From the NCBI GenBank assembly GCA_900546745.1, contig URDT01000008.1, positions 1 through 48,204 on the forward strand: DNA of 48,204 bases. Direction: 5' to 3'. Position numbers and translations under genes: made by a program. Shown here one piece after another: positions 31,112 through 38,569 of the stretch (its first letter is position 1; each line of letters starts with the position of its first letter). The stretch is from an uncultured Mycoplasmatota bacterium. Its GTDB lineage: Bacteria; Bacillota_I; Bacilli_A; RF39; UBA660. Under the pieces are notes generated by a model that saw only the letters and a list, made by a program, of their open reading frames with translations, did not search any database and was not told where the DNA came from.

Positions 31112-31453
31112 ATGAGTGTTAAAATAGATAGAATTTCTAGTCAAATGGCAAAAGAAATTAGCTATATTCTAGCAACCGAAGTAAAAGATCGTGATTTAAG
31201 ATTTGTAACAATTACAGATTGTAGAGTAACAAACGATTTAAGTTATGCTAAAGTTTACTATACATCTTTAGATGATAGTAATAGAGAAGAAATAAAAAAA
31301 GCGATAAAGAATGCTTCTGGATTTATTCGTAAACAATTGATGGATAGAATTGATATTAGACATATTCCTGAATTAGAATTTGTTTATGATGAATCTATTG
31401 AATATGGAAAAAAAATAGAAGATAAAATAAAAGAAATCCATGGAGAAGAATAA
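31112..31453 (+). CDS. rbfA: Ribosome-binding factor A
   Basis: A KH-type assembly factor that binds the 30S subunit during 16S 5'-end maturation and cold adaptation. 113 residues with family blocks RISSQMAKEISYILATEVKD, VTITDCRVTNDLSYAKVYYT and ELEFVYDESIEYGKKIE. RBS GAGGTGA. Expressed from its own promoter rather than as part of infB. Its TAA shares a base with the next ATG. truB/ribF, often adjacent, are not here. Confidence 0.96.
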   Translation: MSVKIDRISSQMAKEISYILATEVKDRDLRFVTITDCRVTNDLSYAKVYYTSLDDSNREEIKKAIKNASGFIRKQLMDRIDIRHIPELEFVYDESIEYGKKIEDKIKEIHGEE

Positions 31454-31659
31454 TGAAAATAGAGTCTATAGCTGGTTATATATATGTATCAGAGTATGCT
31501 GTAAATCATATTGAGGAAATTTATCATTCCAATCGGATGAATAATTTTTCTGATAAAGATAAGAAAAAACTAGTATTGGACAAGAAAAAGTCAAGAGAAC
31601 TTTCAAATCTGACTTTTGAAGAAATATTAAATCAAAAAATATCAATGAGGACAAAGTAA
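31453..31659 (+). CDS. Small basic protein of unknown function
   Basis: A 68-residue frame with a one-base stop-start overlap with rbfA and GGAGAAG inside its end, which supports translational coupling. The sequence is IAGYIYVSEYAVNHIEEIYH, then a charged helix (SDKDKKKLVLDKKKSRELSN). No membrane segment or known motif. It precedes the tyrosine T-box. Confidence 0.6.
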   Translation: MKIESIAGYIYVSEYAVNHIEEIYHSNRMNNFSDKDKKKLVLDKKKSRELSNLTFEEILNQKISMRTK

Positions 31660-31677
31660 TAGTATTTGTGATATGGT

Positions 31678-31840
31678 AATTAGAGAATTTGTGGTTGGTG
31701 AAAACAAATCAAATGGAAACAAAGAATTACATACTTTTGAGTTGAAACGGAGATTCACGTTAAGAATTTAAGAGCATATCATTATGAAATAAGGTGGTAC
31801 CGCGGGGAAACTCGTCCTTATACATAGTGATTTTTTTATT
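31678..31840 (+). promoter_or_regulatory. T-box leader, tyrosine specifier (TAC)
   Basis: T-box AAGGTGGTACCGCGG is at 31791-31805. The distal-loop motif GGTTGGTGAAAAC matches the serS leader. Context GAAT-TAC-ATACTTTTGAG gives specifier TAC (Tyr) at 31728-31730. A terminator with a T run ends near 31839. It controls deoC and tyrS. A weak -10 (TGATATGGT, 31669-31677) precedes it. Confidence 0.9.
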
Positions 31841-31856
31841 AGAAAGAGGGATATTG

Positions 31857-32519
31857 ATGGAAATTAATAAATACATAGAACATACAAATTTAAAAGCATA
31901 TGCAACGGAAGAAGATATCAGAAAATTATGTCAAGAAGCAATTGATTATGGATTTCAAGCAGTTGTGGTAAATCCACATTATGTACCTTTTGTAAAAGAT
32001 TTATTAAATGGTACTAATATTGAAATAGGAACAGTGGTAGGATTTCCTTTAGGTGCAAACACTATTGAAACAAAAGTTTATGAAACAATTGATGCAATTG
32101 AAAAAGGAGCTACTGAAATTGATATGGTAGCAAATATAGGAGCTATCAAAGATGGTGATTTTGAATATGTAAAAAAAGAAATTGAAGAAGTTCATTATTC
32201 TTGTGATGGAAAACCATTAAAAGTAATTATAGAAACATGTTATTTAACAAAAGAAGAAATAAAAAAAATGACTGAAATTTGTAATGAAACATTTGTTGAA
32301 TTTATCAAAACGTCAACAGGTTTTGGAACAAGAGGTGCTTCTTTAGAAGATATTGATATTATTAACGAAAATAAAAATGATTTGTTAGAAATTAAAGCAA
32401 GTGGTGGTATTAAAGATTATCATCAAGTAGTAGAATATATAGAAAAAGGTGTTTCTAGAATAGGAACTAGTAGTGGAGTTGAAATTATGAATCACCACTG
32501 TGAGGAGGAACATGAATGA
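31857..32519 (+). CDS. deoC: Deoxyribose-phosphate aldolase
   Basis: Cleaves 2-deoxyribose-5-phosphate to glyceraldehyde-3-phosphate and acetaldehyde in deoxynucleoside catabolism. 220 residues from ATG 31857 (RBS AGAGGG); a frame reaching back into the T-box is spurious. Signatures: YIEHTNLKAYATEEDI, VVGFPLGANT, EIDMVANIGAIKDGD, LKVIIETCYLT with the catalytic region, FIKTSTGFG containing the Schiff-base Lys, and IKASGGIKDY. The TGA overlaps the tyrS ATG, so both are co-translated under the Tyr T-box. Confidence 0.95.
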   Translation: MEINKYIEHTNLKAYATEEDIRKLCQEAIDYGFQAVVVNPHYVPFVKDLLNGTNIEIGTVVGFPLGANTIETKVYETIDAIEKGATEIDMVANIGAIKDGDFEYVKKEIEEVHYSCDGKPLKVIIETCYLTKEEIKKMTEICNETFVEFIKTSTGFGTRGASLEDIDIINENKNDLLEIKASGGIKDYHQVVEYIEKGVSRIGTSSGVEIMNHHCEEEHE

Positions 32520-33739
32520 AATTATATGATGAATTAAAATGGAGAGGGCTCATCAAAGATGTAACAAGTCCTGAATTAGAAGAAAAATTAAATAATGGTG
32601 GAATGACTTTTTATATAGGAACAGATCCTACAGCTGATTCCTTACATATTGGTCATTTATCTAGTTTTTTAATTTCTAAAAGACTTGCGAATGCAGGACA
32701 TCATCCTATTTTATTGATTGGTGGAGCAACAGGAAGAATAGGGGATCCTAGACCTACAACAGAACGTGAAATGAAAACTGTAGAAGAAGTAGAACACAAT
32801 ATTGAATGTTTAACAAAACAAGTAAAAGAACTATTTGGCTTTGAAGTAGTGAATAATTACGATTGGTCAAAAGATATCAATTTTATTGATTTTTTAAGAG
32901 ATTATGGAAAATATTTTAATATCAATTATATGTTAGATAAGGATATTATCAGAAGAAGATTAGAAACAGGGATTACCTATACAGAATTTTCTTATATGAT
33001 TATGCAAGCTTTAGATTTCTTACATTTATATGAAACAAAAAATTGTACATTACAAGTAGCTGGATCTGATCAATGGGGTAATATTACAGCTGGTGTAGAT
33101 CTAATTAAGAAAAAACTTGGCAAAGAAGCTTATGCCTTTACAATGCCTTTAGTAACAGATTCTACAGGAAAAAAATTTGGAAAATCAGAAGGTAATGCTT
33201 TATGGCTAGATAAAACAAAAACATCAAGCTATGAAATATATCAATTTTTAATCAATGCTGAAGATGAAAAAGTGATTGATTATTTAAAAATATATACCTT
33301 CTTAACAAAAGAAGAAATCGAAGAAATTGAAAGACAACATAAAGAAAAACCAGAACTTCGTTCAGCACAAAAAGCTTTAGCAAAAGGCATTATTACTTTT
33401 TTACATGGAGAAGAAGAGTATTTGAAAGCTGTTCGAATTAGTGATGCTTTATTTAGTGGTAATGTAAAAGAATTGTCTTTAGAGGAAATTGAAGATGGAT
33501 TTAAAGATGTTCCTAATTTTAAAATGGAGGAATTGCCTCTTATTGATGTTTTAGTGAATAATCATATTGCTTCTAGTAAAAGAGAAGCTAGAGAGTTTAT
33601 TCAAGCAGGATCTATTAGTATGAATGGTGAAAAAATGTTGGAAGAAAATCAGATGATAACAAGAGAATTAGCTATTGAAAATAAAGTTGTTGTAATTAGA
33701 AGAGGAAAGAAAAAATACTATCTTGGTTTATTTGATTGA
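32516..33739 (+). CDS. tyrS: Tyrosyl-tRNA synthetase
   Basis: A class I synthetase, 407 residues. HIGH is at 44-47 (DSLHIGHLSS), the tyrosine pocket is visible in QVAGSDQWGN, and the KMSKS-type loop reads KFGKS. The C-terminal S4 RNA-binding domain is complete (NNHIASSKREAREFIQAGSI). ATG 32516 overlaps the deoC stop by four bases, with GAGGAGG ahead. Regulated by the upstream Tyr T-box. Confidence 0.97.
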   Translation: MKLYDELKWRGLIKDVTSPELEEKLNNGGMTFYIGTDPTADSLHIGHLSSFLISKRLANAGHHPILLIGGATGRIGDPRPTTEREMKTVEEVEHNIECLTKQVKELFGFEVVNNYDWSKDINFIDFLRDYGKYFNINYMLDKDIIRRRLETGITYTEFSYMIMQALDFLHLYETKNCTLQVAGSDQWGNITAGVDLIKKKLGKEAYAFTMPLVTDSTGKKFGKSEGNALWLDKTKTSSYEIYQFLINAEDEKVIDYLKIYTFLTKEEIEEIERQHKEKPELRSAQKALAKGIITFLHGEEEYLKAVRISDALFSGNVKELSLEEIEDGFKDVPNFKMEELPLIDVLVNNHIASSKREAREFIQAGSISMNGEKMLEENQMITRELAIENKVVVIRRGKKKYYLGLFD

Positions 33740-33784
33740 AATAATTATAAAAATATGTTATTTTTATGATAGGGAGCGTTGATT

Positions 33785-34186
33785 ATGAAGAAAATATTAT
33801 TTTTGATGTGTTGTATTCCATTCTTTATTTCTTTAATTGGTTGTGAATCTAAAAAGGATACTACGAAAGATGAAAATAAGGTTGATCAAAAGGATCAAGC
33901 AGTTATTATTGAGGATCAGACAATTGGTGATTTAAGCTTTGAATCCTTTAATATTGTAACAGATGAGAATAATGTTACTCACATTTATTTTGAAGTAATC
34001 AATAATGGAGCAACACCTTCTAATATTTCTATAGTGACTTTTTCTCTTTTTTTTTAAAAAGGCGTTGTATTAACATTAACATAAAACGTTGTTTCACCAA
34101 TTGATTCAGGTGATTTTAGAACTATAGAAACACAAGTAGATGTTGATTTAAGTAATGTTGATTCCGTAGTATATTCTGTAGAATAA
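33785..34186 (+). pseudogene. Lipoprotein gene broken by two in-frame stops
   Basis: ATG 33785 (AGGGAG eight bases ahead) starts a lipoprotein signal, MKKILFLMCCIPF...LIGC, then an acidic linker and FESFNIVTDENNVTHIYFEV. A TAA at 34055 in a T-rich run stops it after ~90 residues. The same frame continues KGVVLTLT, TAA at 34082, then NVVSPIDSGDFRTIETQVDV to a normal end. The continuation completes a FxLyD-like beta domain, so the gene is inactivated by nonsense changes rather than a frameshift. Confidence 0.75.
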
Positions 34187-34216
34187 AAATAGAAGAAATA
34201 ATTTCTTCTATTTTTG
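34187..34216. terminator. Bidirectional terminator
   Basis: AAAATAGAAGAAAT/ATTTCTTCTATTTT palindrome between convergent units, with T runs on both strands. Confidence 0.85.
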
Positions 34217-35041
34217 TTGTATTATGATGAATTTATTTTTTCCACTTCTTTTACTTTCATATAACGCTTCATCTGCTTTTTCAAATAAAGAAATCCTATA
34301 TTTTTCTATTTCCTGTTGATTTTTCATTTCTTTTTCTTCATTTGTAATATAAGCACCTAAACTTACTGTAATATTTCCTATTTCAAAATCTTTATAGTAA
34401 ATACAAATTTTTTTAACTTGATCAATAATATTTTTTAAAATTTTTTGTATTTTTTCTTTTTGATTTGTTTTTAAAACAATCATAAATTCATCTCCACCAT
34501 ATCTGCCAACAAATCCGAAATTTTTTACATTTTGTTTTAAGATATTAGCCACTTCTTTTAAAATGATGTCCCCACCAGTATGAGTATAAGTGTCATTAAT
34601 CTTTTTGAAATCATCAATGTCACATAGAACTAAAGTAAAAAAGGGGATATTAATGATACAATATTCTAATTTTTTTATAATTGTTCTAGTATTATATAAA
34701 TGAGTAATTTTATCTATTTTACTTAGATGTTCATAATATTTTAAATGACTAATATTTTGGATTATTTTAATTTCGTAATAATGATTATTTGGTAGAAAAT
34801 ATTGATTGTTGATCACTTTATAAAACTTCTTATTTTTGCTATCATATAATTCTATAGATCGATTTTTTTTATTATAGTGATAGTTACATTGCTTTAATAA
34901 GATTTCTATTTTTGAAATCGTGATTGGATTTTTAGGAAAAATAACATTATTTTGTGAATCCTTAATAAAAAATAAAATACCAACTAAATTTAGTGAATGT
35001 TCCATTAATTGAATCATATTTTCTGTTGTATCATATTTCAT
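34208..35041 (-). CDS. GGDEF-domain diguanylate cyclase
   Basis: Synthesises cyclic di-GMP from two GTP. 277 residues: an N-terminal ~100-residue PAS-like sensing part (VGILFFIKDSQNNVIFPKNP) and a C-terminal GGDEF domain. The active loop RYGGDEF is intact at ~180-186, with DIDDFKKIND for metal/GTP binding and a late KADEALYESKRSGKN. The product-inhibition site RxxD before GGDEF is absent, so it may lack feedback inhibition. No membrane segment is obvious, so it is likely cytosolic. Confidence 0.92.
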   Translation of the reverse strand: MKYDTTENMIQLMEHSLNLVGILFFIKDSQNNVIFPKNPITISKIEILLKQCNYHYNKKNRSIELYDSKNKKFYKVINNQYFLPNNHYYEIKIIQNISHLKYYEHLSKIDKITHLYNTRTIIKKLEYCIINIPFFTLVLCDIDDFKKINDTYTHTGGDIILKEVANILKQNVKNFGFVGRYGGDEFMIVLKTNQKEKIQKILKNIIDQVKKICIYYKDFEIGNITVSLGAYITNEEKEMKNQQEIEKYRISLFEKADEALYESKRSGKNKFIIIQQK

Positions 35042-35141
35042 AAAATTCCTTCTTTCTATAAAAAAATCTCTATAAAATTCTAGTTTTGTCGAAAATCTCT
35101 CATTTTTTTTTAAATGTGATATAGTGAATATGGTGACAGAT

Positions 35142-35360
35142 ATGAAAACAAATATAGTATATTCTAATAATCAATTGTTAGTAAATTTAGAAGGAGATAT
35201 AGCTATAAAAGATTGTGAAAATTTGAAGCAAAAAATTTATGGTATTGTGAATGAATATGGTATTTCAGATGTAGTTTTTGATGTAAAAAATAGCAATATA
35301 GAAGAAAAATTATTACAAGAATTACAAACAGATTTTATCCATGTTATTATTCATAGGTAA
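35142..35360 (+). CDS. Short STAS-like protein
   Basis: A 72-residue protein from ATG 35142 (GGTGA five bases before). MKTNIVYSNNQLLVNLEGD, then CENLKQKIYGIVNEYGISDV and VVFDVKN follow the first half of a STAS/anti-sigma-antagonist fold. The later half with the regulatory Ser is replaced by a short tail (EELQTDF-like, ending HVIIHR). It is either a minimal STAS relative or a truncated one. No partner anti-sigma kinase is nearby. Confidence 0.5.
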   Translation: MKTNIVYSNNQLLVNLEGDIAIKDCENLKQKIYGIVNEYGISDVVFDVKNSNIEEKLLQELQTDFIHVIIHR

Positions 35361-35407
35361 GTTGCATCCTAATATGGAAAGTGTTACAATAAAACAGGAG
35401 GTATAAT

Positions 35408-35962
35408 ATGAAAGAATTATTCACAAGTTTTTTTAGAATATCAGTTTTTACTTCAATTATATTTATGATATTTGGACTGCTTTTATTCTTTAATCCTGAA
35501 GGAGTTATTGTAACTATTTCTTGTATTATAGGAGCATTCTTAATTATGATTGGTGTATCTGGTATTATTATGTACTTTAAAGATAGAATTTATTTTAGAA
35601 GTTACTTAATTACTGGTTTATTTTCTTTAATATTCGGAATTATTTTAATTATGAATACTAATATTATAGCCACAATTATTCCAATTATGATTGGAATTTG
35701 TATGATTGGCTTAGGAATAAAAAAATTTGATTTATCATTAAATTTTAAAGATAATCAAGTAGAAGGTTGGTTCTTAATGTTAATTATGGCAATCGTTACT
35801 TTTATTTTTGGAATTGTTTTAGTTCTAAATCCCCTTCAAGGAGCTTTCTTAGCTACAAAAGTTGTAGGACTTATCATCGTAATATATTCTGTGATGGATA
35901 TTATTGATAGTGTTGTTTTAAAGAAAAATATTCAAAAAATCCATAAAATTATTGAACAATAA
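35408..35962 (+). CDS. HdeD/DUF308 family membrane protein
   Basis: A 184-residue protein with six hydrophobic segments in three hairpin pairs, as in HdeD-like DUF308 proteins. Repeated glycine-rich patterns (GLLLFFNPEGVIVTISCIIG, FGIILIMNTN, FGIVLVLNP) give internal threefold similarity. The tail is basic (LKKNIQKIHKIIEQ). RBS AGGAGG. The role in this family is poorly defined (acid-stress linked in E. coli). Confidence 0.85.
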   Translation: MKELFTSFFRISVFTSIIFMIFGLLLFFNPEGVIVTISCIIGAFLIMIGVSGIIMYFKDRIYFRSYLITGLFSLIFGIILIMNTNIIATIIPIMIGICMIGLGIKKFDLSLNFKDNQVEGWFLMLIMAIVTFIFGIVLVLNPLQGAFLATKVVGLIIVIYSVMDIIDSVVLKKNIQKIHKIIEQ

Positions 35963-36016
35963 TTGACTTCATACTTATATATTGTTATGATATAGAGTAT
36001 CTGAGGCGGTAGTAGT

Positions 36017-36544
36017 ATGGAAAATAAATTAAGTGTAGAATCTCAAATATATTTTTTAAATCAAATTAAACAATTAAAAAATGAAAGTGATGATTTAATT
36101 GGATATATTGATTCTAAAGAACAAGAAATTGAAGATTTGGATCGTTCTATTGAGCACTTTGAATTTTTAAAACAGTTTGATGAACTAGAAAAAGATTCTG
36201 ATGCTTCTGAAGAAAATAAAAAATCTAGAATTCAGATTAACACAAAAAAAATAATAGGGCTAATAAGTCGTCAAGTTTTAATTGAACCTGAAGAGGCAGA
36301 AGAAGAATTTAAAAAGAGTAATACATACGAAAGACTTAAAGATGTAGAAACAGGTTTGTGGAGTAAAGGTGTAGTTGCTATTTTTTTAGAGTATTTAGAG
36401 GAAAGACGTAGACATTTACTAGAAACTGTTAGACAATCAAAAGAATTTTTGGAGTTAGCGAATGCGAATACAGAAAAATCTTTAACTTTATTAAAAGAAG
36501 AAAATATTGATATTATGGGTGAAAATACTCGTTCTAAAAAATAA
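36017..36544 (+). CDS. Coiled-coil protein of unknown function
   Basis: A 175-residue, very acidic/charged, almost fully helical protein. Long coiled-coil stretches lie at ~1-55 (QIKQLKNESDDLIGYIDSKE) and 125-160 (YLEERRRHLLETVRQSKEFL), with no membrane segment or known motif. The RBS is GGCGG, weak. It ends directly in a terminator hairpin. Possibly structural; family not recognised. Confidence 0.65.
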   Translation: MENKLSVESQIYFLNQIKQLKNESDDLIGYIDSKEQEIEDLDRSIEHFEFLKQFDELEKDSDASEENKKSRIQINTKKIIGLISRQVLIEPEEAEEEFKKSNTYERLKDVETGLWSKGVVAIFLEYLEERRRHLLETVRQSKEFLELANANTEKSLTLLKEENIDIMGENTRSKK

Positions 36545-36571
36545 ATAGATGTTAAGTCTATTTATTTTTTT
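36536..36571 (+). terminator. Terminator of the coiled-coil gene
   Basis: A 14-bp stem AAAAAATAAATAGA/TCTATTTATTTTTT with a 7-base loop, overlapping the stop codon. Confidence 0.85.
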
Positions 36572-36610
36572 GTAAACAAATCATTAAAAATAATAATATT
36601 TTTTATTTTT

Positions 36611-36619
36611 TGGTATAAT
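36611..36619 (+). promoter_or_regulatory. Extended -10 for the 36636 gene
   Basis: TGGTATAAT, 16 bases before ATG; no clear -35. Confidence 0.55.
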
Positions 36620-36635
36620 AAAAATAGGTGATAAT

Positions 36636-36848
36636 ATGTTAAAATTTACAAAAGGTTTTGTACCTAATAATCAAACAAAAATAGCTACAAATTATATTAA
36701 GATGACTCCTATTGATAGAATTAATATAATTCATGAACGACAAAAAGGAATTACAAACTTAGAAGAAAAGAAAAAAATAGAAACAGTAGAGAATAAAGAT
36801 ATTTATAGAGATCGTATTAATGCTTTAAGAAATATAAAAAAAGACTAG
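36636..36848 (+). CDS. Small basic protein of unknown function
   Basis: A 70-residue, Lys/Ile/Asn-rich protein (PNNQTKIATNYIKMTPIDRI, then ERQKGITNLEEKKKIE). RBS GGTGAT is five bases before ATG. No motif or membrane segment. Its stop lies in a hairpin shared with the convergent phosphoesterase gene (4-base overlap). Confidence 0.6.
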   Translation: MLKFTKGFVPNNQTKIATNYIKMTPIDRINIIHERQKGITNLEEKKKIETVENKDIYRDRINALRNIKKD

Positions 36849-36859
36849 TTCACTAGTCT
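36842..36859. terminator. Hairpin between convergent genes
   Basis: AGACTAG-TTCA-CTAGTCT covers both stop codons. T runs are weak, so it is a modest terminator. Confidence 0.55.
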
Positions 36860-37687
36860 ATATAAATTAAATGAGGGATGATTAAATAAACGAAAATTAA
36901 TTTCTGCCACACCAAGTCCTCCTGAAATATATAGTTCACTATTATTTAAAGTATAATGGCTATCATAATATTTTTGAGAACCTTTCCACTTTAATATGGC
37001 TCCAATTCCAGGAATTCGAATTTGACCATTATGACTGTGTCCTGCTAGAATTAAATTGAATTTGCTATAATCAATTTGATCGATAACATCTGGTTTATGT
37101 AGTAATAAAATAGAATAATTTGGTTTTACTTCAGAAGTTTCTATATAAGATAGAACTTCTTTTATTTTATCATTTTTATTATTATTGGTATTGATTCCAG
37201 CTATTAAAATATAATCTGTAGCATTAAAATAGATTGTTTCATATTGATCATTTAAATTAGTAAAACCACTACTTACTATTAAATGATCAAAATTTTCTTG
37301 ATCATGATCACCCATTACAGCATATTTTCCAATATTCACATCAATTTTTTTTAAAATTTCAATGATTTTGTTTTCTTCTTCAGAAGATAATTGAGTATCT
37401 TTATCAATAAGATCACCTGTAAAAACTAAGATGTCTGGTTTGGTTAGATTAATTTGTTTTACTAAATTTTCTAATTCTTTTTCGTGAATAGTTCTTCCAT
37501 AATGAATATCTGAAATATGAACAATTTTTAAACCATAGATATCTTTGGATAAACTTTCATAATGAATTGCTTGTTCTTTTACATTTAAGCCACTAGTTCC
37601 AATATAATGACTATAGACTAAAATAATAGAGGCAATTAAAATTAAAGAGATACAAAAAAGAATTAATTTTTTAAAGAAATGATTCAT
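36845..37687 (-). CDS. Membrane-anchored calcineurin-like metallophosphoesterase (YaeI-like)
   Basis: A 280-residue protein with one N-terminal membrane helix (8-27) and an exported phosphoesterase domain. The five metal motifs are HISDIHYG, FTGDLID, MGDHD, LLLHKPD and LAGHSHNGQ. The third is normally GNHD; here Asp replaces the Asn metal ligand, which may alter metal affinity. Relatives cleave lipid-linked diphosphates such as UDP-diacylglucosamine, but the substrate is not predictable. RBS GGTGAT. Confidence 0.9.
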   Translation of the reverse strand: MNHFFKKLILFCISLILIASIILVYSHYIGTSGLNVKEQAIHYESLSKDIYGLKIVHISDIHYGRTIHEKELENLVKQINLTKPDILVFTGDLIDKDTQLSSEEENKIIEILKKIDVNIGKYAVMGDHDQENFDHLIVSSGFTNLNDQYETIYFNATDYILIAGINTNNNKNDKIKEVLSYIETSEVKPNYSILLLHKPDVIDQIDYSKFNLILAGHSHNGQIRIPGIGAILKWKGSQKYYDSHYTLNNSELYISGGLGVAEINFRLFNHPSFNLYRLVN

Positions 37688-37723
37688 ACTATCACCAAAT
37701 TTATTTTATCATATTATAAAAAA

Positions 37724-37740
37724 AAAGGCATTGCCTTTAT
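37724..37740 (-). terminator. Minus-strand terminator of the CPBP protease gene
   Basis: AAAGGC-ATT-GCCTTT followed on the minus strand by a run of Ts. It overlaps the gene's stop. Confidence 0.75.
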
Positions 37741-38459
37741 GAGAAAAATAATGCTAAAACTTGAATTGCCATCAAAATACCATTGTGGAAAAAATGAAAT
37801 CCCATTGATACAAAAATGTTATCTGTTTTATATAACATATAGGCAAAAGCAAATCCTAGAGAACAATAAGGAATTAAATATAATAAATCTGATATATTTT
37901 GAACATTTCCTATTACATGTAACCCTCCAAATACAAGACCTGAGATTAAGATAAATAAATAATTTCTTCCAAAAATGTTACATATTCCTTGTCTAAACAC
38001 TAATTCCTCTACTATTGGTGCGAAACATACAGCAGATAAGTAAATATAAAGTGGACTTATTTGAAATAAAGATCGAATAGTAGATTCGTTTCCAGCAACG
38101 TTATTTCCTAGTATGAAAATAATGAAAGCGTTACTGATATACATAATGCCTAATCCAATTAAGTATACCTTAAAATATTTTGAGTAATATTCTTTATGAT
38201 GAAGTAGAATATTATGAAAATCTTTTTTTAATTTTTGATTTAAAAGTAATATGATAATAGATATCATTAATAATTCATAGACAATCATATAAAATACTTT
38301 TATGGTATTTGACATGGTATTAATGTTGATACCAGCAATTTGTAATGGAAGTGCTTCTAGTGCAGATAAAATGAAGTAAGTAGCAACTACTAAAATTCCT
38401 GTTATTAGTTTCTTATAATCATAGTTTAATATTTTTTCAATCACTTGTATCATCTCCAT
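37737..38459 (-). CDS. CPBP-family intramembrane metalloprotease
   Basis: A 240-residue protein with about seven membrane segments. Motif 1 EELVFRQ (EExxxR), motif 2 FGGLHV (FxxxH) and motif 3 HFFHN define the CPBP/Abi family, related to eukaryotic CAAX protease Rce1. Bacterial members are linked to bacteriocin self-immunity or peptide processing. No bacteriocin gene is next to it. The start is uncertain, because GGAG falls between two candidate ATGs. Confidence 0.9.
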   Translation of the reverse strand: MEMIQVIEKILNYDYKKLITGILVVATYFILSALEALPLQIAGININTMSNTIKVFYMIVYELLMISIIILLLNQKLKKDFHNILLHHKEYYSKYFKVYLIGLGIMYISNAFIIFILGNNVAGNESTIRSLFQISPLYIYLSAVCFAPIVEELVFRQGICNIFGRNYLFILISGLVFGGLHVIGNVQNISDLLYLIPYCSLGFAFAYMLYKTDNIFVSMGFHFFHNGILMAIQVLALFFS

Positions 38460-38545
38460 TTTAAATTATAACATGAATTATCTGTTTCTTACATGAAAAG
38501 TTATTTTTTTCTCTAGAAAACATAGTAGAAATGTCTACTTATTTT

Positions 38546-38554
38546 TGATATAAT
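38546..38554 (+). promoter_or_regulatory. Extended -10 of ffh, with an upstream dyad
   Basis: TGATATAAT lies 15 bases before ATG. AGTAGA-AATG-TCTACT (38524-38539) sits where the -35 would be and could be an operator. Confidence 0.55.
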
Positions 38555-38569
38555 GAAGACGGTGATAAT

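Noticed and set aside
31794..31856. N-terminal extension of deoC into the T-box
   Set aside because: The extension translates the conserved T-box and terminator; AGAGGG before ATG 31857 and the family length of about 220 residues fix the start.
37737..38459. Bacteriocin immunity locus
   Set aside because: The CPBP protease is real, but no bacteriocin precursor or ABC exporter is adjacent.
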